Below are positions 50,133 to 57,312 of a DNA stretch of 64,000 bases, in pieces. Below the pieces are notes generated by a model. It saw nothing but the letters and a program-made list of their open reading frames with translations. It did not search any database and had not been told where the DNA came from. Within the stretch, counting starts at the first letter, position 1. Each line of letters starts with the position of its first letter. The DNA comes from Ureibacillus chungkukjangi. GTDB taxonomy: Bacteria; Bacillota; Bacilli; Bacillales_A; Planococcaceae. Made by a program: the position numbers and the translations under genes. Location: the NCBI RefSeq assembly GCF_003217295.1, contig NZ_QJTJ01000002.1, positions 186,001-250,000 of the forward strand, in the 5' to 3' direction.

Positions 50133-51708
50133 TCCTTCTGTTTATGGAATTTACTTTCTCAGAGTAGAATAATACACAGTTTCGCCCTTCTTCCTTCGCA
50201 GCATAGAGGGCTTTATCTGCATTATTAAGAAGCTGTGTTAGTGTTTCATCTTTATTGTTTGAGAGCTGAGCCACTCCAAAGCTTGCTGTTATTGAGACAA
50301 TTAAATCCGCTGCAACTAAGGACTCTAACTCAATGGCATGTCGGAGCTCATTAGCAATCTCTGTCCCCTCATTTGCTGTATACCCTTCTAACGCGATGAC
50401 AAATTCTTCACCACCATATCGAGCAAAAAGACCTACCTCATTTAGCTTTGTTTGGCAAATTTGTGCCACATGTTTTAATATCTGGTCTCCAATCATATGG
50501 CCATATGTATCATTTACCTTTTTAAAATAATCTATATCAAACAAAATGACCGTCAGAGGTGTTTGAGCAGCCTTGGCATGCTCAAGCTTTTTTCCACAAT
50601 GCTGAAAGAATGCACGGCGATTAAAAACCTGCGTCAGCTCATCGAAATATGCCTGCTTCTCTAGCTGTGATTGAAGCCTCTTCAGCTCTGTAATTTCTGT
50701 AAGAATGATGAGCAATCCCTTTTTAACGTACCGATCCTGCAGGGTAGAAGTACGAACCTGATAAAAATTCTCCGCAATTTCTATTTCAAGTACCATTTCC
50801 TGCTTATTGCCAACGGATTCAAGATTAAAACTATCTGATACACCCGTTATACTTTTCCATATAATTTTAAAATCTTGACCAATCATGGATTTATTTAGCT
50901 GTGGAATCATCCTTCTACCTGCTTCATTAAACTCAATGAGATGATATTGCTCATCTAATACGAAAACACCATTACTAATACTGTGGAAAATTGCATCCTT
51001 TGCAATCGGCATTACAGTAAATAATCGAGTCGTCCTGATTGACCATAAATATAAAATACTAGTTAGCCAAAGTACCATCGGCACTGGATCAAAGCCAGCA
51101 GGTGTAACACCTATCAAATAAATAAAAGCTGTCACCATTGGTACTAGCTGACCGACTAATAAAGCAATAATTTGAGGCCGATACATTTTCGCTGTTTCTT
51201 TCCAGCGGAAGATTAAAAGCAAGAAAGCTGCTAGCATACTGCCAAAGGTAAACATTCCATGAACTAAATACCAAATACCGATTTCAATTGTACTAAACGG
51301 TGCACCTAATGATGGATGAACCATGTACGATTTATAGTGAAAATGATGAAAGTCATTTGTTGCGACCAAGATAAAACTAATCATAGGAATTGCTAATAGT
51401 AGAATTACACGTGGCTTCGTTATTTTCACACCTAAGTACTGCATGATAAACAGTAAACCAAGAGGTGCAGAAAACGGCATTCCAATATATTGAATAATGG
51501 TCCAAAACTTAATTTCCTCTAGGCTGGATGCTGTTAAACCAAAAGCAGCCGCAAAGCAGTAAATCGTAATACTCAGGCAATATACAGCGAAAACATTTTT
51601 AATATTGGTAAATTGCTGACGCTTAATAAATACATAAATAAATAAGTACAAGTTCAAAATACCCGATGTGCAAAACAATGTAATATAGGTTGTTAATTGA
51701 GAATTCAC
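50128..51708 (-). CDS. seven-helix sensor diguanylate cyclase (7TM-PAS-GGDEF)
   Basis: A 526-residue membrane enzyme. Seven hydrophobic segments cover about residues 7-230 and match the histidine-kinase N-terminal 7TM type sensor. A PAS domain follows (about 240-345, with NGVFVLDEQYHLIEFNEAGRRM), then a GGDEF domain with GGEEF at 432-436. The RxxD inhibition site is absent (NEVG in its place), unlike the enzyme at 2221. It should make cyclic di-GMP in response to a membrane or cytoplasmic signal. It stands alone, downstream of a small lipoprotein gene. Confidence 0.92.
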   Translation of the reverse strand: MNSQLTTYITLFCTSGILNLYLFIYVFIKRQQFTNIKNVFAVYCLSITIYCFAAAFGLTASSLEEIKFWTIIQYIGMPFSAPLGLLFIMQYLGVKITKPRVILLLAIPMISFILVATNDFHHFHYKSYMVHPSLGAPFSTIEIGIWYLVHGMFTFGSMLAAFLLLIFRWKETAKMYRPQIIALLVGQLVPMVTAFIYLIGVTPAGFDPVPMVLWLTSILYLWSIRTTRLFTVMPIAKDAIFHSISNGVFVLDEQYHLIEFNEAGRRMIPQLNKSMIGQDFKIIWKSITGVSDSFNLESVGNKQEMVLEIEIAENFYQVRTSTLQDRYVKKGLLIILTEITELKRLQSQLEKQAYFDELTQVFNRRAFFQHCGKKLEHAKAAQTPLTVILFDIDYFKKVNDTYGHMIGDQILKHVAQICQTKLNEVGLFARYGGEEFVIALEGYTANEGTEIANELRHAIELESLVAADLIVSITASFGVAQLSNNKDETLTQLLNNADKALYAAKEEGRNCVLFYSEKVNSINRRT

Positions 51709-51823
51709 TTGTTTTCCTCTTCAGCTCACTTTTTCTTTAATGTAGCATATTTACTATCTATTGTGGTCCATTATATGAATATAATGGTTCTTCGGATAAT
51801 TTGATTTGCTTATTTATAAAAAC

Positions 51824-51991
51824 TTACACTTCTTTTAGTAAGGAATTAATTTTATCTAAGGAGCCACTTGTCTTTATTTCTTTCACCTCATTTTTTGCCT
51901 CTACTGGTGGTTTATCGTGATTATCCTTACAAGCTGCCAAAAAAATTAGCGAGCCTATTAAACACATGATTAAATAGAATTGTTTTCGCAT
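51824..51991 (-). CDS. small lipoprotein, 55 residues
   Basis: A short complete gene with GAGGGTGA a few bases before the ATG. MRKQFYLIMCLIGSLIFLAAC is a lipoprotein signal sequence (given here as LIGSLIFLAAC), with Cys21. The mature part is a 34-residue charged peptide (KDNHDKPPVEAKNEVKEI) ending in an amphipathic SLDKINSLLKEV. Membrane-anchored on the outer face. No family recognised. It precedes the 7TM diguanylate cyclase on the same strand by 115 bp. Confidence 0.7.
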   Translation of the reverse strand: MRKQFYLIMCLIGSLIFLAACKDNHDKPPVEAKNEVKEIKTSGSLDKINSLLKEV

Positions 51992-52174
51992 AGTTCACCC
52001 TCACTTTTGTCATTTAGTTTATTTTTTACATTAGGTATTAAAATATGCGAATTATATTTTCCCATTCTTTAAATGTTAGTAATTATTAAGCTAATTTCAA
52101 ACGAAATACAGTCTCTGTTCTCATTTTTCATAAGCCTGTTCTATAAAATCCAACCTTGTACCCTTTCAAAAGCG

Positions 52175-52191
52175 AACATATGTGCTATAAT
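52175..52191 (+). promoter_or_regulatory. extended -10 promoter of the Hol-Tox gene
   Basis: TATAAT at 52186-52191 preceded by TGTGC (a TG near the extended -10 position). No good -35 element at normal spacing. It would give a leader of about 65 bases before the toxin start. Confidence 0.55.
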
Positions 52192-52261
52192 TTGGTTGTG
52201 ATAGTTTAGCTTCCTTTTAAGAAGGATTGGTTCCTCACTTCTTTAGAGAGGTGGTGATGCC

Positions 52262-52345
52262 ATGACAGTTGCTGAAACGCTTATGTTTGCAGTCGGGTTT
52301 TCAGCGTTGATAGTGTCTGTTCTATCTTTTAACCATAAAAAATAA
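52262..52345 (+). CDS. putative holin-like type I toxin (Hol-Tox), 27 residues
   Basis: A 27-residue peptide (MTVAETLMFAVGFSAL and IVSVLSFNHKK) with one hydrophobic helix and a basic tail, the pattern of the Hol_Tox family of Bacillota type I toxins that insert in the membrane. GAGAGGTGGTGAT lies directly upstream of the ATG. The leader contains CCTC and CTTCTTT segments that could pair with this ribosome site. The stop codon is within the stem of a bidirectional terminator, and an antisense promoter lies 142 bp downstream of it. Confidence 0.82.
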   Translation: MTVAETLMFAVGFSALIVSVLSFNHKK

Positions 52346-52480
52346 CCCATCCTTTTGCCGCGCGAACGACTAGATGGGTTAATTCTTTAAAATAGCCAAT
52401 CCACTCTTAATGGACTAGCCTATCGCACCGACTACTTGATGTTGCAGCATCAAGTAGTCACATTAAATTATGAAATTCTT
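52336..52480 (-). ncRNA. probable antisense antitoxin RNA for Hol-Tox
   Basis: Predicted transcript of about 145 bases from the promoter at 52487-52516. It would contain a perfect 11-bp stem-loop (52431-52441 / 52448-52458) near its 5' end and finish at the stem 52344-52351 / 52373-52380, whose minus strand continues as ATTTTTTATG. It would be complementary to the 3' end of the toxin mRNA, the standard layout of RatA- and SR4-type antitoxins. No experimental evidence is available. Confidence 0.65.
52343..52381. terminator. bidirectional terminator shared by toxin mRNA and antisense RNA
   Basis: An 8-bp stem AACCCATC / GATGGGTT (9 bp with closing T-A). The minus strand runs into ATTTTTTATG; the plus strand into AATTCTTT, a weaker T-run. 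Confidence 0.75.
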
Positions 52481-52486
52481 AACTTT

Positions 52487-52516
52487 AGTATACCAGATTT
52501 GCTACTTCCCTAACAA
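52487..52516 (-). promoter_or_regulatory. antisense promoter for the antitoxin RNA
   Basis: Read on the minus strand: TTGTTA, 18 bp, TATACT, with TGG giving an extended -10. This is a good sigma-A match in a gene-free gap, pointing towards the toxin. Confidence 0.65.
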
Positions 52517-52566
52517 GATTGGACAGTCTAGAATCTTACTCCTTTTGAATTGTATATATAGCTTAT

Positions 52567-53103
52567 CTAGCCCATCAGCTCACAGAAATTTTTTAACAAA
52601 AATTCCTTTCCGACCTGGTTAAATACGACCTTTTGATATTCACGACCATTAAAGGTTCGAGTGACACTCTCTATTCCATACCCTTCTGATTTGTCGTTTG
52701 TTACCGTATTACGATGTCCTTGCTCATCGACTTCTTCACTTAAAATACCGAGCTCTTTTAAATTTTTATTAATCATTGCACCAGTAACATTTTTACTAAC
52801 CGTTCGATCAATTACTGCATTAATAGCCTTAGCAAATTCATTAATGCCCATACTCCCTGCTGGTAAAGTCACTTGCTCCATTTGTTCGTCTGTAATGATA
52901 ACATCGGTTGGTTTTTTTCTTGGTTTCTTTGATTTTTCAATTTCATAAGAAATATAGTCTGTAAGGAAACATAATGGACGGATAATTTGTGGATTATGTA
53001 AAAAGCTTTCTTCTTGGATGGGTGTATCGTCTAGAGGATTAATTCCACTTGCAATCTTTATCAATAGATTTTTGGATTCTAATAGTTTTTTTGTTTCGAG
53101 CAC
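52567..53103 (-). CDS. hypothetical protein, possible C-terminal winged helix
   Basis: A 178-residue soluble protein. Residues about 75-178 have regular helix-helix-strand spacing: MGINEFAKAINAVIDRTVSKN, MINKNLKELGILSE, GYGIESVTRTFNGREYQKVVFN, GKEFLLKNF. This weakly resembles the winged helix of phage antirepressor C-terminal domains, but the match is not firm. It begins 7 bp after the zinc-ribbon gene stop and was probably transcribed with it. Function unknown. Confidence 0.6.
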   Translation of the reverse strand: MLETKKLLESKNLLIKIASGINPLDDTPIQEESFLHNPQIIRPLCFLTDYISYEIEKSKKPRKKPTDVIITDEQMEQVTLPAGSMGINEFAKAINAVIDRTVSKNVTGAMINKNLKELGILSEEVDEQGHRNTVTNDKSEGYGIESVTRTFNGREYQKVVFNQVGKEFLLKNFCELMG

Positions 53104-53110
53104 ACTACCT

Positions 53111-53566
53111 TCACCCTCTCCAACGAGGATATTTTGTTTCTACGGCTTGTAAAAAGGGCTTATAAATTTCATAGTTTTCCGCATAAATCTCTAGGAAATT
53201 ACTAGGCACCCTACCATACTTTACAAAAAATGCACCACTAGAGTATTGAGCGATAAAACTATTTTCTGAATCCACCTCAGGTATTTCTAAATATGCAGCA
53301 AAATGTGCTAAAACCTTCTCTTCAATATCCGAGTTAAACATGTATACATGGGAGGAGCCATCTTTTTTACCTAAGCTAAATATTCCATAAGCATCCTTAT
53401 ACATTATCCGATAGCTTTGCATTTCACCTGTAACTTCTCTTTTGTCAGAAAAGTCTTTTTCACAGGCTTCACAGCTTCCTGTCACCATACCAGATTTGTA
53501 ATCATAATATTCAGTTGCTTCACCGTTACAATTTGGACATTCGACCCTTGAAATAATAAATTGCAT
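53111..53566 (-). CDS. hypothetical protein with N-terminal zinc ribbon
   Basis: A 151-residue protein. Cys10, Cys13, Cys32 and Cys35 form a clear zinc-ribbon pattern (RVECPNCNGE and GSCEACEK). The remaining 110 residues contain YRIMYKDAYGIFSLGKKDGSS and a C-terminal ILEIYAENYEIYKPFL-type helix, shared with no family I recognise. An AAGGAGTG site precedes the ATG. It probably forms a two-gene unit with the downstream hypothetical gene. Confidence 0.6.
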   Translation of the reverse strand: MQFIISRVECPNCNGEATEYYDYKSGMVTGSCEACEKDFSDKREVTGEMQSYRIMYKDAYGIFSLGKKDGSSHVYMFNSDIEEKVLAHFAAYLEIPEVDSENSFIAQYSSGAFFVKYGRVPSNFLEIYAENYEIYKPFLQAVETKYPRWRG

Positions 53567-53811
53567 ACTTTACACTCCTTCATTTATAGTTTTCGAATAG
53601 ATAAATCAGGAATAATTAAAGCTGTTTTATGAGGATAATCTTAGAGGTATTCTTGAAGTTACCCTTATTTTAATCAATCCCTAAATAATGTCAAATGCTC
53701 ATAAAATCTACATTTACACGAAATTGGTCCAAAATTTGATTTTGCGATGTCTTTTTATTTGAAAATCGAATTTTGACACTCTTTTTACCTTCAAAAAAAT
53801 ATTTTGAGGGT

Positions 53812-53843
53812 TAGAAAAAAGCTCCCCAATCTTGTTAGGGAGC
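53812..53843 (-). terminator. intrinsic terminator of the sensor kinase gene
   Basis: 6-bp GC-rich stem GCTCCC / GGGAGC (53821-53826 / 53838-53843) followed on the minus strand by TTTTTTCTAA. Confidence 0.8.
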
Positions 53844-53850
53844 CTCCACT

Positions 53851-55161
53851 TTATTTAACTGGTATTTTCACTATAGCAGTCGTTATATTATCACCAGAAG
53901 ATTCAATCGATATATCACCATTATATTTTTTTACTACCTCTTTGACTATAAACAACCCTTGCCCTCGAACCTTACCTTCTTCAATAGGCTTTGTAGAAAA
54001 ACCTTGTTTGAAAATGGCTCCGCTACTGACAACCTTTGGCCCAGTATTTATTACCTTAAAAATATAATGCGTTTCGTTTGCATCACAAAAGATTGACACT
54101 TTTCGTGAGTCCTCTGTTAACTCTCGTGTCGCATCCATTGCATTATCTATTAAATTTGAAAGGATTTTAATCATATCCGTCGTTTTAATACGCTGATAGG
54201 AATCCTGCTTTACCTTTGTTTCCATTGCTATTTGGTGGTTTTGTGCTGCGATTTTTTTCGATTTTAACAGAATTGCCAAACCTGGATGCTCAATTGTCGA
54301 ATTTATCGATTCAATTAACTGAACTTCGTTTGATAGTGAATTTACATATTGCCTAGCTTTCTCTGATTCTCCAATTGTAAGCAGGCCGTGGATAACTTGT
54401 ATATGGTTTGAAAAATCATGTCTCAGTGAAGAAACAGAGCTTAATAGCGTTTGAATTTCCCCTTGATATGTATCCTCTGTATTTTCTATTTCCTTTGTTA
54501 CTTCCCTTTGGTACCAATTTTGAAGGAAGTAAGATAAACAGATAGCAATTAAAAGAAATATTGAGTTAACCAAAAAGATAATCACATTATTTTCTTGGAC
54601 ACTTTCATTAATGGTATTGATTTTATCCGTACTGATGTCAATTGCAAGAAACCCAATTATATTATTATAATCATCGAATATTGGAGTACCCACGGACAAA
54701 TAATTCCCATAACGGTTATCATCTATAATGTCTGAGGTGTATGATTCACCACTATAATACGCATGCCTTACCTCCCGCTCCGGGAGAGTACAAACAGCCC
54801 CAATTTTGAAAAATTCTTGTTCCGTTCTAGGTAATCCAGCAATCATCGTATGGGATACTTTCGGATTATCTACTTTTATTGTATAAACAAATAGAGCACC
54901 TATGTCTTCTCTAATAGTATTCAACTGATAATTTAACTTCCAATAATCATCATTCTTTTCAGGATTACTTAGAAATCGTTTATACGTAGCTGTATCAAAT
55001 TTTGCAGAAATCTCTTTGGCTGTTTCTAGCGTTTGATTGGCAATCGCCTCTTCAACCGTGGTTTCTATATTCTGATCGGTTACGTAAAAACTTAGAACAT
55101 TAAAAACTATCAATAAAGTAGCAGATATTACTAAAATTAGTTTTATTTTATGATTTTTCAT
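53851..55161 (-). CDS. orphan sensor histidine kinase (Cache sensor, Spo0B-like phosphoacceptor)
   Basis: A 436-residue membrane kinase starting at the ATG at 55161. Two helices (about 8-26 and 197-217) flank an extracytoplasmic single-Cache-like sensor. The phosphoacceptor helix is SLRHDFSNHIQVIHGLL with His near 262, the pattern of the DcuS/CitA and Spo0B group. The ATPase domain has NLIDNAMDA, GQGLFIVKEV. Relatives sense small carboxylates or redox signals. No response regulator gene is adjacent, so the partner is elsewhere. A terminator directly follows. Confidence 0.9.
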   Translation of the reverse strand: MKNHKIKLILVISATLLIVFNVLSFYVTDQNIETTVEEAIANQTLETAKEISAKFDTATYKRFLSNPEKNDDYWKLNYQLNTIREDIGALFVYTIKVDNPKVSHTMIAGLPRTEQEFFKIGAVCTLPEREVRHAYYSGESYTSDIIDDNRYGNYLSVGTPIFDDYNNIIGFLAIDISTDKINTINESVQENNVIIFLVNSIFLLIAICLSYFLQNWYQREVTKEIENTEDTYQGEIQTLLSSVSSLRHDFSNHIQVIHGLLTIGESEKARQYVNSLSNEVQLIESINSTIEHPGLAILLKSKKIAAQNHQIAMETKVKQDSYQRIKTTDMIKILSNLIDNAMDATRELTEDSRKVSIFCDANETHYIFKVINTGPKVVSSGAIFKQGFSTKPIEEGKVRGQGLFIVKEVVKKYNGDISIESSGDNITTAIVKIPVK

Positions 55162-55313
55162 TACTAAGTACATCCTTAATTTATTTCGTTCAGCATTATA
55201 GTACTATAGTAACAGCTATTTTTAAACAAATAAATTATGGGACTAAAGAGTCACCTCTTTATGTCCCATATTTTCAAGTATTCGAATAACTTCATCAAAT
55301 AGCTAAAAGTTAG

Positions 55314-55550
55314 CTAATTCCAGGCAGTTCTTTCACTTACCGGCAGCCCTTTCCGTTCATTATTTTGATTACCAAACGTATTTTTCGATTCATAGTTTTC
55401 TAAATTTTGATCTAGATGAACCTCGGAAGCAAACTCCTCATTATTATTTTTGGCTTGTTTGTTTTGACTCACATTAAGTTTATCCACCGCACAAACATTC
55501 CCTTCCTTATCGGAATTATAATTCGTGTTGTTCGCTTCTACATTTGGCAT
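55314..55550 (-). CDS. hypothetical hydrophilic protein
   Basis: A 78-residue protein with a strong AGGGGGG site. Composition is dominated by Asn, Glu, Lys and Ser with almost no hydrophobic clusters (NVEANNTNYNSDKEGN, SQNKQAKNNNEEFASE), so it may be disordered, as in small spore or stress proteins of Bacillales. There is no recognised motif, and no clear partner. Function unknown. Confidence 0.55.
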   Translation of the reverse strand: MPNVEANNTNYNSDKEGNVCAVDKLNVSQNKQAKNNNEEFASEVHLDQNLENYESKNTFGNQNNERKGLPVSERTAWN

Positions 55551-55705
55551 GATAGCTATCCCCCCTACTTGAATATAACTATATAGAAAAGATTTTTTTC
55601 AAAAACCATTTCTATATGTTACTTGACTAGTTTGTCCAAAATAGGTTAATTTATTTGAGTTAAAATAGAGAATCAGCTGAAATCAAATGCAATTTTATTT
55701 AGAAT

Positions 55706-56557
55706 TCACCCTTCGTATCTCTCAATAATGTCCTTTGCCAGATTGCAAAAAGCATTATATTGGCCATCTTCTTCCCACTTTTCCTTGAACGTAGAATATT
55801 GCTGAGAGTAATCTGCTGCCTTAGCTATCTGATTACTTTCTTTAAAAATAGATTTAAATACATGCGGAATCATTCCCTTTTTAAGCTTTCCCAAAATATC
55901 TTTATGTACCTTTGAATCTTCTTTAAATTTGGTCACAACAATTCCTAATGCTTCGATTTTAATGTCCATATTATTTGAAAACTCCTCGATACGATCCACA
56001 ATATAAGGTATTCCATATGTAGAAAGGACATCAGGGATAGCCGGAATGATATACCCGTTAGCGATGCGAAGACCATTCAATGTAATGATCCCCATATTAG
56101 GAGGACAGTCGATTAAGATATAGTCATAATTATATTTGATAGGGCGTATCGCCTTTTTTAAAATCTCAATAGGATTGTCTGAGTAAAATGGTCCCGTCGG
56201 CATTTTAGCCAAAACGTCCTGAATATTTATTAAATCTAGGCTAGAAGGAAGTAAATCTAAATTTCTCAAGGAGGAAATATTTGAGACATTTTTTTGAAGT
56301 GTTTTATCGAGAATAAATTTAGACTCATCTGGATCCAATGCTTCTTCAAATAATGCAGCTAATGTATAACCATTTTTATTTAACTCTTTCCAACGTCGAT
56401 CACCGATTAACATCGTCGTTGCACTTGTTTGCGGATCTAAATCTATCAGTAAGACTTTCTTTTTAAACTCTGCTGCTAACACTTCGGCAAGGCCAACAGT
56501 CGTTGTTGTCTTTGCTACGCCGCCCTTCAAATTAATTGTCGGGATAACAATCGCCAT
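55706..56557 (-). CDS. ParA/Soj-family ATPase
   Basis: A 283-residue ParA-type ATPase. The deviant Walker A motif KGGVAKTTTTVG is at residues 11-22, Walker A' LLIDLDPQTSATTML at 35-49, and Walker B YILIDCPPNMG near 146-156. ParA proteins move DNA or protein cargo along the nucleoid. No ParB gene is found beside it, unlike the chromosomal soj-spo0J pair. Its upstream region has a cluster of DnaA boxes. A role in replication or partition is possible; a stand-alone regulatory role is also possible. The family also includes plasmid copies, so plasmid origin is conceivable. Confidence 0.88.
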   Translation of the reverse strand: MAIVIPTINLKGGVAKTTTTVGLAEVLAAEFKKKVLLIDLDPQTSATTMLIGDRRWKELNKNGYTLAALFEEALDPDESKFILDKTLQKNVSNISSLRNLDLLPSSLDLINIQDVLAKMPTGPFYSDNPIEILKKAIRPIKYNYDYILIDCPPNMGIITLNGLRIANGYIIPAIPDVLSTYGIPYIVDRIEEFSNNMDIKIEALGIVVTKFKEDSKVHKDILGKLKKGMIPHVFKSIFKESNQIAKAADYSQQYSTFKEKWEEDGQYNAFCNLAKDIIERYEG

Positions 56558-56829
56558 TCAATCTCCCCTTTCCCTTGTCAACTAAGCTTTCTATCTGTGA
56601 GAAATAACTTAAATGATTTTAAGTGAAACAATTTCCTCAATGTAAATTACCTTATGACAAGGTATGTCTATCGTCCTCATTTCATTAATCATTTAAAGGT
56701 TTTTACAAATTCCTACTTCAAACGCAAAATAAGACATTTCTCGGGAAATAATTCTCAGTATTCCTTGGAAATTGTTGAACAATGGTGAGAATAAATATTT
56801 GGACGAGGTGTGAAAAGTGAATATCCCCC

Positions 56830-57268
56830 TGTGGATAACCTCTATTCTGTCAACAATTGTGGATGAATTTTAGAAGCTTGTGGAAAAGTTTTGGATGGAT
56901 ACGTGGTGTTGAGGTGAGGATGTATTTGTAATCCTGGTGGGCTTAGGTAGTATCGGTTTTGTAGATTGGGCGTACTAGGTTAAGGATGTGGTGACCTACT
57001 CTATAAATAGAAGGAGAATTTCCGTTTATTTGCCCGTTTTAATGCAAAATGAATGAAATAGCGGAAGAAATTCCGCCTATTAGCTTGAAAAACATAAAAA
57101 TGAGGTATTTTTCTTTGAATAACAGGAAAATATTCCCTTATTCACGCCCAATACACCTCCAGCTTCCAGATAACCGAAATTTCTCCGCTTATTCACACTA
57201 AAGTAATTCCTCTTTCATTTATCCACAATAGTTGATTAACAGGTTCACTCAACCAAAACTTATCCACA
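56830..57268. other. cluster of DnaA-box sequences
   Basis: Perfect boxes (TGTGGATAA or TTATCCACA) at 56830-56838, 57219-57227 and 57260-57268, and one-mismatch boxes at 56858-56866, 56879-56887 and 57189-57197. Six sites in 440 bp of non-coding DNA, directly upstream of the ParA gene. No AT-rich unwinding element could be picked out. The stretch also contains repeat array 57005-57193. Confidence 0.75.
57005..57193. repeat. array of four AATAA-GGAAAATTTTCC-TTATT palindromes (copy B)
   Basis: Four diverged palindromes of about 25 bp with centres at about 57018, 57069, 57130 and 57181 (spacing 51, 61, 51). The unit structure and spacing match the set at 26303-26493. The best unit is unit 2 (GCGGAA-N4-TTCCGC inside AATA/TATT arms). 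It lies among the DnaA boxes between pucH and parA. Confidence 0.85.
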
Positions 57269-57270
57269 AA

Positions 57271-57305
57271 GCTCAAAGCCAATACTGAAAGTTCAGCATT
57301 GGCTT
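57271..57305 (-). terminator. probable terminator of the ureide operon
   Basis: A stem of about 14 bp with one mismatch (AAGCCAATACTGAA at 57276-57289 against 57292-57305), just after the allantoinase stop. The minus-strand T-run is weak. Confidence 0.6.
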
Positions 57306-57312
57306 CTTACTC

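Noticed and set aside
56558-57312. Chromosomal oriC
   Set aside because: DnaA boxes cluster here, but dnaA, dnaN, rpmH, parB and gidA-type neighbours are absent; a secondary origin or titration site is the most that can be proposed.
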